Source: Spirochaetes bacterium GWB1_60_80
GTDB lineage: Bacteria; Spirochaetota; Spirochaetia; Treponematales; UBA12059
DNA length: 64,000 nt
NCBI GenBank assembly: GCA_001829185.1
Contig: MIAR01000032.1
Span: 242,414 to 306,413, forward strand
Reading direction: 5' to 3'
Translations under genes and position numbers: made by a program
Notes under the pieces: model-generated
Database searches by the model: none
What the model was told of the DNA's origin: nothing
The model's input: only the letters and a program-made list of their open reading frames with translations
Shown: positions 15,487 to 24,935 of the stretch, piece after piece
Layout: every line of letters begins with the position of its first letter
Position numbering within the stretch: position 1 is the stretch's first letter

Positions 15487-18400
15487 AGCTGTCGGATTTC
15501 GGCGTTAACCATCCGGCCATCGTCGGCATCATCCTCCTGATGCTGCTGGTCTTCGGCGTCATCGCCGGCCTGTCCATGAATTCGGAGATGATACCGCCGG
15601 TCGGTTTACCTGGTGCTGTCATCGTTACTGTCTATCCGGGCGCTGGCGCCCGCGAGGTGGAGCGCGATATCTCGCGCATCCTGGAAAACCAGCTGGCCAC
15701 CCTGGCCGGCGTCTCCAACCTGACATCAAGCAGCGCCGATTCCTATTCCCTGGTTTCGCTGGAGTTTAAGGACAACGTCAATGTCCACGAGAAGCTGCCC
15801 CAGATTCGCGAGTTAATCAACGGCGTCCTCGACCAGCTGCCGGAAAATATCGAAGGCGCGCCGGTCATCTATATTATGGAGGCTTCCAGCTTCCTGCCCA
15901 TTTTCTCGGTGCGTATTGACAGCAGCATGGACCTGATCAACCTGACCGACTACATCGAGAATAACGTCAGTCCGGCTATCGCCCGCATCGCTGGCGTTTC
16001 CAAGATTAACGTGGTGGGTGGCATTGGCCGCGAGGTGCGCATCAGGCTCAATACCGAAGAGATGGCGGCCCGACAGATTTCAGCGCTGTCAATTTATGAG
16101 GCCCTGCGATATAACAACCTGAACGTGCCTTCGGGCAACGCTCTGTACCGTAGCCGTGAAATGTCCTTCACCACCCAAGGCGCCTTTTCCGACTTGCAGG
16201 AACTGGAGAACATGACCATCGGCTTCAGCGACGGCTCCTACATCTATCTGAAGGATGTAGCCACCATCCAGGTGCAGAGCGAGGAGCCGGACATCATGAT
16301 CCGTTCCGGCGGCCAGAATTACCTGATGCTGGACGTGCTGAAGCGCGACGACGGCGACACCATCGCCATTGCCGCCGCCGCCATCCTGGCCCTGGAGCAG
16401 ATCAAGGCCGAGACGCACGGCGTAGTCGGCTATTCGATAGTCAGCAACCAGGCCGAGACCACCCAACAATCCTTGGCCACGGTTTTCGAGGCCGGTCTGT
16501 CGGGGCTGATTCTGACGGTCATCATCATCCTGATTTTCTTGCACGACCTGCGCGCCACCATTATCATTTCCATTTCCATTCCGCTGTCCATTCTGTTTAC
16601 CATCATGGGCCTGTATATCACCGGCCGCTCGCTTAACTTGCTGTCGCTGTCCGGCATGGTGGTGGCCATCGGCATGATCGTCGACAACTCCATCGTCATC
16701 CTGGAGAATACCTATAACCACTTCCGGGTATCCGGCGACAAGCGGGCGGCGGCCCTGAAAGGCGCTCACGAGGTCGGCGGCGCTATTCTGGCCTCGACCA
16801 CCACCTCGATCTGCGTCTTCGCGCCGCTCTTGTTTTTGACCGGTATCATCGGCATTGTCATGAATGACCTGTCGCTGTCCATCGTCTTTGCGCTGGGCGC
16901 CTCGGCCTTGGTGGCTGTGTTCATCGTGCCGTGGTTGTCTTCGCTGATTCTCAAGAAAGACGAACTGGCGCGCAAGCCAGCCCTGCTGCGCAAGCTGGAG
17001 GCCGGCATCGACACGGCGTTCGACGCCATCGTCAAGGCTTACCAGAGGCTGCTCAAGCGTGCCATGGCTAACAAATTGTTCACGGTGGTTCTGGCCTTGG
17101 CCTTGTTGGTCAGCAGCGTTATGCTCTTGTCCATCCTGAAGATCAGCTTCATCCCGCCGACCGACACCGGTGAGTTCGAGATACACATCGAGACGCCGGC
17201 TGGCTATACCCTGGACCGCACCCGCCAGAAGGTGGACGAGCTGGACACGCTAGTGCGCCAGCTGGTGCCGGAAATCGAGACGGCCGTTTTCTACGTCGGT
17301 ACCGGCAGCTCGCTGGCCATCACCGGTTCCAGTAACCAAGCCTTTGCGCGCATCCGGCTGGTGCCGTCGGAAGCCAGACAACGGCAGGTGCACCAGATCA
17401 TCCCGCTGGTTCAGGCCGGCGTTACCGACAGCCTGGCCGACTGCGACATTACGGTGCTGAACGGTGGCTTCGACGCCCTGCTGGCGCTCGGGACTGGCGG
17501 CCAAGGTTTCCAGATGGAAATCTACGGCAGTAATCTGGATGATGTTACGGCCACGGCCGAGATGGCCGAGACCCTGCTGGCGGCCGATCCCGACGTTTTC
17601 AAGACCGAGATTTCGGTGCGTACCGACCGCGAGCAGCTCTACGCCAACTTGAGCCAATCGTATATGGGCACTTTAGGTGTGACGCCTTATGAGGCCGGTG
17701 TCACCAGCCGCATCTTGTTTGGCGGCATGTCGGCCGGCATCCTGCGCGAAGGCGAGTCTGACTACCCGATCCGCATCAGCTCCGACATCGCCGACCGTAA
17801 GCTGGACGAGGACGTTCTTAACCGCATCACTATCCGCACCCGGGATGGCCGGCTGATTACTTTCGCCGCCTTCTCCGAGATCGAGGCCCGCCAGACGCTG
17901 TCGCAGATCTCGCGCCGCAACCGCAACTTCTCGGTGGAGGTGCGCGGCTACCTGAATACCGAGGACCAGTCGGGGGTTACCGCCCGCATGAACGCCGGCA
18001 TGGCCGCCTTGCAACTGCCCTTCGGCGTCCGCTACTCCACCGCCGGCACCAGCGCCCTGATCGGCGACTCGCTGGCCAGCCTGGGCCTGATGCTGGCCAT
18101 CAGCCTGTTCCTGGTCTACTCGGTGATGGTTATCCAGTTCGAGCGCTTCATGCAGCCGTTGCTTATCATGGCGGCAATCCCGTTCTGCCTGATCGGCGTG
18201 GTGCTTGGGTTATACATTTTTAACTCGGCGTTATCGATCATCGCCATGCTGGCGCTGATAACCCTCGGCGGTACGGTGGTGAACAACGCCATCGTGCTGG
18301 TGGACTATACCAACATGCTCCGGCGCGACCTGGGCATGAGCCTGGATACCGCCATCCTGGAGGCTGCCAGCAACCGCTTCCGCCCCATCATGATGACCTC

Positions 18401-18620
18401 GCTGACTACCATCTTGGGTGTTCTGCCGATGGCGTTGGCTGTCGGCAACGGTTCGGAGGTCTACGCCCCGCTGGGCCAGGCCATTTTCGGCGGCATGATC
18501 ACCTCGACGGTGATAACCTTGATCATCATTCCGATGCTCTATGAGATTCTCGAAAAGCGCAAGGCGCAACTGACCCAGACCTTCAATAAGTATTTCCGGG
18601 AGGATACCAATGCGGAGTAA
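15483..18620 (+). CDS. RND family efflux permease (AcrB/HAE1-type)
   Basis: Inner-membrane proton-driven exporter, 1045 residues, the usual length. It has two repeats of membrane-helix bundles with large periplasmic loops. The fourth-helix proton-relay motif reads GMIVDNSIVILEN, so one Asp is present and the neighbour is Asn, a variant common in non-proteobacterial HAE1 pumps. The second half shows GTVVNNAIVLVDY and ALGQAIFGGM-like helices. It overlaps the adaptor gene by 4 bp and the next gene by 11 bp. Substrate is unknown; the TetR context suggests toxic small molecules or envelope lipids. Confidence 0.93.
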   Translation: MKLSDFGVNHPAIVGIILLMLLVFGVIAGLSMNSEMIPPVGLPGAVIVTVYPGAGAREVERDISRILENQLATLAGVSNLTSSSADSYSLVSLEFKDNVNVHEKLPQIRELINGVLDQLPENIEGAPVIYIMEASSFLPIFSVRIDSSMDLINLTDYIENNVSPAIARIAGVSKINVVGGIGREVRIRLNTEEMAARQISALSIYEALRYNNLNVPSGNALYRSREMSFTTQGAFSDLQELENMTIGFSDGSYIYLKDVATIQVQSEEPDIMIRSGGQNYLMLDVLKRDDGDTIAIAAAAILALEQIKAETHGVVGYSIVSNQAETTQQSLATVFEAGLSGLILTVIIILIFLHDLRATIIISISIPLSILFTIMGLYITGRSLNLLSLSGMVVAIGMIVDNSIVILENTYNHFRVSGDKRAAALKGAHEVGGAILASTTTSICVFAPLLFLTGIIGIVMNDLSLSIVFALGASALVAVFIVPWLSSLILKKDELARKPALLRKLEAGIDTAFDAIVKAYQRLLKRAMANKLFTVVLALALLVSSVMLLSILKISFIPPTDTGEFEIHIETPAGYTLDRTRQKVDELDTLVRQLVPEIETAVFYVGTGSSLAITGSSNQAFARIRLVPSEARQRQVHQIIPLVQAGVTDSLADCDITVLNGGFDALLALGTGGQGFQMEIYGSNLDDVTATAEMAETLLAADPDVFKTEISVRTDREQLYANLSQSYMGTLGVTPYEAGVTSRILFGGMSAGILREGESDYPIRISSDIADRKLDEDVLNRITIRTRDGRLITFAAFSEIEARQTLSQISRRNRNFSVEVRGYLNTEDQSGVTARMNAGMAALQLPFGVRYSTAGTSALIGDSLASLGLMLAISLFLVYSVMVIQFERFMQPLLIMAAIPFCLIGVVLGLYIFNSALSIIAMLALITLGGTVVNNAIVLVDYTNMLRRDLGMSLDTAILEAASNRFRPIMMTSLTTILGVLPMALAVGNGSEVYAPLGQAIFGGMITSTVITLIIIPMLYEILEKRKAQLTQTFNKYFREDTNAE

Positions 18621-20058
18621 TAATTATTTTATAAACATGACGACTGCCGTCGCAGCAGCACGGCCCGCGGCGCGCTGTTTGCCTAGCCTGGCTGCGGCCG
18701 CCTTGGTACTGGTCCTGGCGCTATTCCTGAGTGCCTGTTCGTCGGTATTCACCTCGTCCATCGCCGGAACCATTGTCGATATGGAAGCGGCCGACGACGG
18801 CACCGTCACTGGCGTAAGCAATGCCAACGTCTACCTGTACATCGACCAGGCCGACTGCCTGGCTGACCTGGCCGCCTGGGTGGAGGGCGACGACAGCTCG
18901 CTGCCGGACGCCCCGACCAAGGCCGAGTACCTGTACTTCCAAAGCACGGCTACCGACGTCGACGGCGGTTACCAGTTCAACGGCTTTGTCTGGCAGACGC
19001 TGTTCCCGCAGTTTGGCAAAACAGCCGACCGCCACGAGGTGTTCTTGTTGATCTACCATCCGGACTACGGGCTGTGGCCGAACCCGGTGCCGCTGTTCAT
19101 CGTTTCCGACGTGACCACTCAGCTGGCCAGGATCGAGATTCTCGATCTGTGGCACGACGCCAAGCTGACCGGCCGGGTGACCGACTGGTCTAACTACGTA
19201 ATCAATAGTGGCACCCCTGACCCGGAGGTGGCCGAGGATCAGCTGGGGTTGACCGGTGTCAGCGTCAGTTTCTACGTGGCCGAGGAATGGGACTACGATG
19301 CCGACGGCAATATTATTGAAGCCAAATACCCGTCCCGGCCGACCGGGACGGCCACCACCGGCGACGATGGCTACTGGACGGCCGACCTGCGCTTCCCGAT
19401 GCAGCCGAACCGGGCTGAAGATCTCGGCCAGGCGCCGGTGCGCATCACCTACGGCAATACCAATTACCGGGCCAACGATTACGCCGACGGAACCGACCTG
19501 GACAACCGCAACGGCATCGGCGGCACGGCGGTCGGCCGGGTGCGGGTCGATCAGGACTTTGACGACGATGGCCGCACGGCCACTGTTGGTGACTGGGATG
19601 ACGCCTTCCAGCTGATTACTATCCTCCGTGAAAGTGACGACGAGCCACTTAACGAGATAACGCCGGTGATGATGCAGCGCTGGCGCTTCAGCACTACGGT
19701 GCGTGGCCGGGTGTGGCAATATGATGTTCCAGATACTCCACCAAAGGTGTATCTCAACGGCGTCAAGGTAACTTTGGCCACCGCCAATCAGGCTGGCGAC
19801 CCGGCAGTGGATTATACCGCCGAGCAGACCGTCGGCGAGGACAGCGCCGATGGCTATTTCAATTTCGGCACGGTCAGCTGGGACCTCAGCCAAATCTTGA
19901 ACGGGGACCCAGCCCTCCTGGATGCCGCCCGCAAGGCTGGCCGCATCAACTATACTGTGGATTTACCGGACGACGCCGAATTCGCTGCAACCTGGCCGCT
20001 AGACGCCGAATTGACGCCCGGGCAGGCCGTGAACCTGGAACTGGAATTTACGCCATGA
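18610..20058 (+). CDS. Lipoprotein of unknown function within the RND operon
   Basis: 482 residues with a hydrophobic N-terminal signal ending in the lipobox LSAC (about residues 40-43), so it should be lipid-anchored and exposed to the periplasm or surface. The ATG at 18610 overlaps the permease; a second possible start is at 18640. The mature part is Asp/Thr-rich and contains at least three repeats of a pattern like a carboxypeptidase-regulatory or transthyretin-like beta-sandwich (for example TGRVTDWSNY, TGVSVSFYVAEEW, TTVRGRVWQYD, each followed by YLNGV- or TGDDGYW-like turns). It overlaps the TolC-like gene by 4 bp, so it belongs to the pump operon, but no standard RND system has such a member. 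Confidence 0.8.
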   Translation: MRSNNYFINMTTAVAAARPAARCLPSLAAAALVLVLALFLSACSSVFTSSIAGTIVDMEAADDGTVTGVSNANVYLYIDQADCLADLAAWVEGDDSSLPDAPTKAEYLYFQSTATDVDGGYQFNGFVWQTLFPQFGKTADRHEVFLLIYHPDYGLWPNPVPLFIVSDVTTQLARIEILDLWHDAKLTGRVTDWSNYVINSGTPDPEVAEDQLGLTGVSVSFYVAEEWDYDADGNIIEAKYPSRPTGTATTGDDGYWTADLRFPMQPNRAEDLGQAPVRITYGNTNYRANDYADGTDLDNRNGIGGTAVGRVRVDQDFDDDGRTATVGDWDDAFQLITILRESDDEPLNEITPVMMQRWRFSTTVRGRVWQYDVPDTPPKVYLNGVKVTLATANQAGDPAVDYTAEQTVGEDSADGYFNFGTVSWDLSQILNGDPALLDAARKAGRINYTVDLPDDAEFAATWPLDAELTPGQAVNLELEFTP

Positions 20059-21614
20059 TAAAAACCAATCACCAACTGACGCTGTTGTTGGGTTTGCTGT
20101 TGGCGCTGTCCTTCACTGGCATCGCTCCGCTGGCGGCCCAGACCACGATCGGCGAGTTTCAACCGGTTTTCGAGGCGACCCTGACGGCCTTCGGCGCCTT
20201 GATCGACTTCTCGCAGCCGGTGGCCCTGACGCCGCTGCCGGCTGCCGGCTCGGTCGCCGGTCCGGGCGCAGATTCGGCCGCCGACTCTGGCGCCCTGGTC
20301 GCTACTTTACAGCCGCCCTACGGCTTGAGCGAGCTCCTGACTCTGGCCATTGAGAACAGTCCGGCCATCCTGGCGGTACGCAGCCAAGTACAGGCCGCCA
20401 CGGCCGACCTGCGTGCCGCCGAGGGCCGCCGTTGGCCGAGTTTCGACGTCGAGACCTCCGGTTCCTTGATCGGCAATCCTCTGGGACCCATCAGCATCCG
20501 CGCCGGCCAGCTCGGCATCATCGGCGGCGTGGCCGTGCCCACCCAAGATATGCTGATTTATAGCGGTATGGAAAACACCTACTATAAATTCGGTATCACC
20601 GGCTCGCTGCCGGTCTTCACCTGGGGTAAGCTAACCCTCGGCATCGACGTGGCGCGACGGGGCGTGGCCATCGCCGCGCTGCAGTATCGCAAGGCTATTC
20701 ACGAAGCCAGGCTGCAGGTACGCGGCAATTTTGATAGCTTGGCCTATATCATGGAGGCTATCGCCGTTACCGAGTTGAACCGTCGGGTAGGCGCCAGGCT
20801 AAACGAGATTGCCGAGCGCAGCGCGGTCGTCGGCTTCCTGACTGCCACCGATGTCTACACCATCCGCATCCAGCTCAAGGAAATCGACATCGCCCTGGCC
20901 CGATTGGAGGAACAACGCGACCGCCTGCTATCCGACTTGGCCCGGTTGACCGGCCTGGCTGGCTTGAGCGCCGGCGACTTGAACCTGGAGGTCCAGGGGG
21001 CCGGTCAGTCGCGCTGGGATGAAGCCCGCACCGGCCAGCTGATGCTGGCTGGCAGCTTTGACCTACTCAGCCTGCGCCTGTTGGTGGAAGTGCGCGACGG
21101 CATGCGGCAGTTGGCCGCCCGCCAGGCGCAAGGGCTACCGGACATTGGCCTACAGGTCGAGTTATCCTACGCCGGTCCACGCTTTCCCTTCCTGGAGATC
21201 GACTGGTTCCGCCAGGACGACTACCAGCTGACCATCAGCCTGGGCACCTCCGGCGGCGTTTTCGGCAATCCGGTCCGGGCCGGCGAGGCTGCCCGGGCGG
21301 TGGCCGAATACGACGAGACGGTCCAGCGCAGCCGAGAGGCCGAGCGTAGCGTCCGCAGCTTCTTGCGCGAAACTTTTTTAGCCATCGACCTGCAGCGTAT
21401 CCGTTTGGAGTTTTTTCAGCTACAGCAGCAGGCCTGGCTGGCCGAACTCCGGCTCAAGCAGCTGGCCATCCAGGCCGGCGCCGGCGACGAGACCGAGTAC
21501 CTGCGCCAGTTGATGGAGTGCCTGGGCAAGCTGGCCGAGGGCTACGGCAGCCTGGCCGAGTATCGGGGCAGCCTGCTGAAGCTGGAAGGCGCGGTTGGTT
21601 TAGCCGCCGAATAG
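20055..21614 (+). CDS. TolC-family outer-membrane channel protein
   Basis: Outer-membrane exit duct for the RND pump. The 519-residue protein has a signal peptide (about residues 1-30, ending APLAAQ) and the two long alpha-helical hairpin repeats of the outer-membrane efflux protein family, seen in the heptad-rich stretches at about 95-130, 210-320 and 400-500. No lipobox is present. A roughly 60-residue insert after the signal peptide is unusual. It closes the operon; DinB on the opposite strand follows after 16 bp. Confidence 0.87.
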   Translation: MIKTNHQLTLLLGLLLALSFTGIAPLAAQTTIGEFQPVFEATLTAFGALIDFSQPVALTPLPAAGSVAGPGADSAADSGALVATLQPPYGLSELLTLAIENSPAILAVRSQVQAATADLRAAEGRRWPSFDVETSGSLIGNPLGPISIRAGQLGIIGGVAVPTQDMLIYSGMENTYYKFGITGSLPVFTWGKLTLGIDVARRGVAIAALQYRKAIHEARLQVRGNFDSLAYIMEAIAVTELNRRVGARLNEIAERSAVVGFLTATDVYTIRIQLKEIDIALARLEEQRDRLLSDLARLTGLAGLSAGDLNLEVQGAGQSRWDEARTGQLMLAGSFDLLSLRLLVEVRDGMRQLAARQAQGLPDIGLQVELSYAGPRFPFLEIDWFRQDDYQLTISLGTSGGVFGNPVRAGEAARAVAEYDETVQRSREAERSVRSFLRETFLAIDLQRIRLEFFQLQQQAWLAELRLKQLAIQAGAGDETEYLRQLMECLGKLAEGYGSLAEYRGSLLKLEGAVGLAAE

Positions 21615-21630
21615 CCGGTTGTCTGTGAGC

Positions 21631-22152
21631 CTACGAAACGTAGGACACGAAGCTGTTAAAATCGTTGGCGATGCCGTGCTGGTCCAGGATGGCCGAAATC
21701 TCGCCCCGGTGGTGGGTACCGTGGTTGAGCACCTGGAATATGGTGTGCCAGAGGGTGCGTTCCAGTTCCTGGCCGTTGGTGCTGCGGTAGCGGACGCGCC
21801 GCTCGAATTCGGACTCCGGCAGCTCGGCCACGAAGCGGCTTAGCAAGGCGCCGGTTTCACGCAGCAGGGCAATGGTTTTGGCACGGTCGCCTTTGATGGT
21901 GGCGCGCAAGGCCTGGAGGTCGGCGCTGATAATGGCTTGGCCGGCCAGGCAGGCATAGCTACCGAAGCTGGCGTAACGTTGCAACCAGAGGGCGATAGCC
22001 CAAGCCATGTGCTCGGTGATGCCGTCGATGCTCTTGAAGTAGACGCCGACGTCCTGGCTAGCCAGGTCAGCTGGTGCGGCGGCGATGATATTGAGCATGG
22101 CTGTGGCCGCCTGGTCGTTATATTCGGCTAGGCGTTGCAGTACGAGCTTCAT
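21631..22152 (-). CDS. DinB/DUF664-like four-helix protein
   Basis: 173-residue protein of the DinB superfamily, four-helix bundles that bind a metal through three histidines. Candidate ligands are His in GITEHMAW (about residue 48) and two in LNHGTHHRGEI (about 143-147). Family members act as thiol-dependent transferases or have unknown function. The start overlaps the upstream membrane-protein gene stop by 4 bp, so the two form a small operon. Confidence 0.82.
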   Translation of the reverse strand: MKLVLQRLAEYNDQAATAMLNIIAAAPADLASQDVGVYFKSIDGITEHMAWAIALWLQRYASFGSYACLAGQAIISADLQALRATIKGDRAKTIALLRETGALLSRFVAELPESEFERRVRYRSTNGQELERTLWHTIFQVLNHGTHHRGEISAILDQHGIANDFNSFVSYVS

Positions 22153-22706
22153 GGGGTAGCCTCCTTAGTGGCCTGCTTGTCGCGCAGGAACTTGACCAGA
22201 ATCAGGGCCAGCAGGGCCAGGTAGCCGATGCTGACCATATAGGTATGGAAGGAAGAGCGCCAGGTACCGGGCAGGGCTAGCTGCCCGATCAGGGACAGAA
22301 CTACGTAAAATAACCCGAAGCGGACGATGAGGGTCTGGACGCCACGCCGTTCCAACAGTCCCATCAAGGGTACCAGGCTTAGGCAGGCCCATTGGGCAAA
22401 CAAGCCAAATTGGTCGGCGCCGGGATTGGTCCAGGGCGAATTGTTGACCACGAACCATTCGACCATCAGTCCGACCAGGCCAAAAACGGCCGCATAAGCC
22501 AGGACTAGCCGCGGCCGAGTCTGCAACCAGCGTAGCATCAGGTGGCACAGCAGGTAGACCAGACCCAGGTACAGCGTATCAAAGGCCAGCGCGGACAGGA
22601 AGGCCATCAGGTCGCCCTGTACCAGGACAGCCAGCTGCCATTTGCCGATTGCGGCCGTCAAGAGGCCGGAAATAATGAATACGGGGGCTTCCAGGAAGTT
22701 TTTCAT
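22149..22706 (-). CDS. Integral membrane protein, unknown function
   Basis: 185 residues with about six hydrophobic segments, a short basic C-terminus (LRDKQATKEATP) and no recognisable motif. An internal aromatic and polar loop (VVNNSPWTNPGADQFG) lies between segments 3 and 4. The only context is its 4-bp overlap with the DinB-like gene. Confidence 0.7.
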   Translation of the reverse strand: MKNFLEAPVFIISGLLTAAIGKWQLAVLVQGDLMAFLSALAFDTLYLGLVYLLCHLMLRWLQTRPRLVLAYAAVFGLVGLMVEWFVVNNSPWTNPGADQFGLFAQWACLSLVPLMGLLERRGVQTLIVRFGLFYVVLSLIGQLALPGTWRSSFHTYMVSIGYLALLALILVKFLRDKQATKEATP

Positions 22707-22809
22707 AGTGTTCCTTCCATTGTATGGTATTACGGCCGGAAAGTCACGCTAGCGTCGAGTCGGGCGCCATGTTTGACCTAGCGGGTCGGCCTAGTCGCTA
22801 GCCGATCCA

Positions 22810-23715
22810 TCAGGTGCTGATTTCGATCCGGTCGCGGCCATTGGCCTTGGCCCGGTAAAGGGCTTCGTCGGCGCGACGCAGGATGTCGTCGGGGCCGTCG
22901 CCGCTCTGGCTGACGGTGACGCCGGCGCTGGCGCTGATGCGTAACCGTTGCGTGCCGTTGCTCACCTCGGTTGCCGAGCAAGCCCGGCGGATGCGGTCGG
23001 CCAGGTGGCTGGCTTCCTCGAGTCCGGTTTCCGGCAGCAGCACGCAGAATTCCTCGCCGCCATACCGGGTTACCACATCCGAAGCGCGCACCGCGCCAAT
23101 CCAGGCCAGGGCGGCGTGCTTGAGGGCCTCGTCACCAAACTGGTGCCCGAAGTTGTCGTTGACGTCCTTGAAGTGATCCAGGTCTAGCATCACCAGGCCC
23201 AGGCAGCGTTTATAGCGCCGGCAGCGGTCCAGCTCTTCATCCAGCCGGCGGTTGAAGTAGCGCCGGTTGTAGGCGGCCGTAAGAACGTCCTTCATGGCCA
23301 ATTCGGCTAGTAGCCGTTCGCGCTGCACGGCCTCGGTGACGTCCTGGATCAGGATGTAGGCGTAGACCACCTTGCCGGCAGCCTTGATCGGTCCCATCGT
23401 GCACTGTTGCTCCATCAAGGCGTCGAAAACGGGATCCGCCCCGACCATCGGCAAGCGAATCAGGTGGCCGTGGACGCGTTGCGAAAAGTAAGCGAAGTTG
23501 CCGAAGGAAAAGACGCTGCGCAGGTTACGCTGGAAGGCTGGCTTGCCCAGCTCCGGGAAAAGCTCAACCAGGTTGCGCTCCAGCACCTCCTGGCGACGCA
23601 GGCCGGAAGCGTGCTCCAGCCAGGGGTTCCAGTGCACCACCCGGCAGTTGGCGTCGATTACGATGACGCCAAAGCCAATGGTATCGATGATTTGGGTAAG
23701 GTCGGGTTCGCTCAT
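22810..23715 (-). CDS. PAS-GGDEF diguanylate cyclase
   Basis: Makes cyclic di-GMP from two GTP. The 301-residue protein has a PAS sensor domain at about residues 5-125 (IIDTIGFGVIVIDANCRVVHWN) and a GGDEF domain at about 135-298. The active-site motif GGEEF is at residues 219-223 and an RxxD inhibitory site (R210-D213) is exactly five residues before it, so the enzyme should be active and product-inhibited. It overlaps the CheC-like gene by 4 bp and ends a CheY-CheC-cyclase operon. Confidence 0.93.
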   Translation of the reverse strand: MSEPDLTQIIDTIGFGVIVIDANCRVVHWNPWLEHASGLRRQEVLERNLVELFPELGKPAFQRNLRSVFSFGNFAYFSQRVHGHLIRLPMVGADPVFDALMEQQCTMGPIKAAGKVVYAYILIQDVTEAVQRERLLAELAMKDVLTAAYNRRYFNRRLDEELDRCRRYKRCLGLVMLDLDHFKDVNDNFGHQFGDEALKHAALAWIGAVRASDVVTRYGGEEFCVLLPETGLEEASHLADRIRRACSATEVSNGTQRLRISASAGVTVSQSGDGPDDILRRADEALYRAKANGRDRIEIST

Positions 23716-24350
23716 GACAGGCTTTGGATCATTTCGTCCACGGCGCGCTTCAACCAGATCGTCGAGTCCTCGCCCGTAACGAGGAAAAGCAGGCCGACCA
23801 CGTCCTGACGCTCGAAGTGGAACAGCGTCTTGAAGACTAGTGCCAACGAGCTGTTGGCCTGGAGGTGGCGATGGATTAGGTCGCGGTCGATCGGTCCGGT
23901 GATGTAGCGCGGCGGCTCGTAGGAGACGATGTCACGCAAAATCTCGGCCACCTTGCCGACGCAGGCGCCGATGATGATGTTGCCGATCTCGATGACTATT
24001 TCCTTTTCCAGGGAGTCGAGCGGCTGCGCGTCCCGCTCGGGCGTGGCTTCGATCTGAAACAGTTCCACCAGCTTGCGGCTTTCCTTCTCGGGTAGGACTA
24101 GGAAGCTGGTGCCGCTGAAGCGACCGAAAAAGAATTGCTCGACCATGCTGTAGGCGGCCGGATCGTCGATCTCGCCTTGCACGAAGTCGGCGATGTTGGC
24201 GGAGTCGATCTGGGTAATCTTGGGGACGTGCAGTACCACATGCAGGTCGATGACTTCGGACAAGGCGGCGGCGGCTTGTCCGAAGCCGATGTTCATAGTT
24301 TCCTGCAGGGCGTCCAATTCAAGGCTGCTAAAAGTGATGGAATCGCTCAC
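23712..24350 (-). CDS. CheC/CheX-type phosphatase family protein
   Basis: Likely dephosphorylates a CheY-like receiver. At 212 residues it resembles CheC in having two copies of the active-site helix: LDALQETMNIGFGQAAAALS near the N-terminus and LEKEIVIEIGNIIIGACVG near residue 120, each with the E-x-x-N pair that defines the family. It sits between a receiver gene and a cyclase gene with 4-bp overlaps on both sides. The obvious reading is a local switch that resets the upstream receiver, feeding into cyclic di-GMP. Confidence 0.85.
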   Translation of the reverse strand: MSDSITFSSLELDALQETMNIGFGQAAAALSEVIDLHVVLHVPKITQIDSANIADFVQGEIDDPAAYSMVEQFFFGRFSGTSFLVLPEKESRKLVELFQIEATPERDAQPLDSLEKEIVIEIGNIIIGACVGKVAEILRDIVSYEPPRYITGPIDRDLIHRHLQANSSLALVFKTLFHFERQDVVGLLFLVTGEDSTIWLKRAVDEMIQSLS

Positions 24351-24724
24351 GCCGGCCGTCCATCGGACCGAAAGCGGGCCAGCGCGTTCAGGATCTCGAC
24401 CTTGGCCGGCGGCTTGCGCACCACCGCCGCGCAGCCCAGGGCGGTTACCGATTCGATGGTCCTGGTCTGGATGTCCGCGGTAACAATGACCACCGACAGC
24501 CCGGGATGGCTGGCCTTGATGGCTCGCAGAGCCTCGATTCCGCCCATGCCGGCCATGGTCAGGTCCAAAAAAACGATGACCGGATTGAGGCCGCCAGCCA
24601 AAAGCTCGAGGGCCGCCTCGCCGCTCGACGCCTCGACTATAGCTAATTCCGTATCCTTGAGAATGGACTTCAGGCTCATACGGGCGACGATAGAATCATC
24701 GACAATTAGGATTTTTGCGCTCAT
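24347..24724 (-). CDS. Single-domain response regulator (CheY-like)
   Basis: Receiver domain with no output domain, 125 residues. Phosphorylation chemistry is complete: acidic pair D9-D10, phospho-acceptor D54 (FLDLTM), T82 and K104 followed by Pro. No histidine kinase is encoded nearby. It is first in the operon with the CheC-like phosphatase and the diguanylate cyclase (4-bp overlap downstream). Confidence 0.93.
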   Translation of the reverse strand: MSAKILIVDDSIVARMSLKSILKDTELAIVEASSGEAALELLAGGLNPVIVFLDLTMAGMGGIEALRAIKASHPGLSVVIVTADIQTRTIESVTALGCAAVVRKPPAKVEILNALARFRSDGRPA

Positions 24725-24781
24725 GAGCCGAAGTATACGCCATCAACCCCTGGCGGCGCAATCTCGCCAGTAGGAAAAAGT

Positions 24782-24845
24782 GGCGCTAGTTTTGGTATGT
24801 TGAAAAGCCGCGTTTGGCTTTTTCAACAGCCGGCTAACTAGGCGC
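24782..24845. repeat. Palindrome related to the 131-bp repeat element
   Basis: Inner inverted repeat TGTTGAAAAGCC ... GGCTTTTTCAACA (24798-24828) shares the TGTTGAAAA / TTTTTCAACA arms of the 131-bp element. An outer pair, GGCGCTAGTT and AACTAGGCGC, flanks it. It lies between the divergent cheY-like and rarD-like genes and looks like a shortened or degenerate family member. Confidence 0.6.
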
Positions 24846-24935
24846 TTGACGACCACGGCGCTTGACACGGCTTGGGCCGACCGGGCACTGTGGCAGGGGC
24901 CTTGGCAAGGAATACGGCTCGCAGTAGGTGAAATC

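Noticed and set aside
16089..17186. 365-codon minus-strand frame inside the RND permease gene
   Set aside because: Composition is His/Asp/Gln/Gly-rich, as in antisense shadows, and the plus strand encodes an intact RND permease.
18721..19893. 390-codon minus-strand frame opposite the lipoprotein gene
   Set aside because: The plus-strand gene has a lipobox and overlaps both operon neighbours; the antisense frame has no family resemblance.
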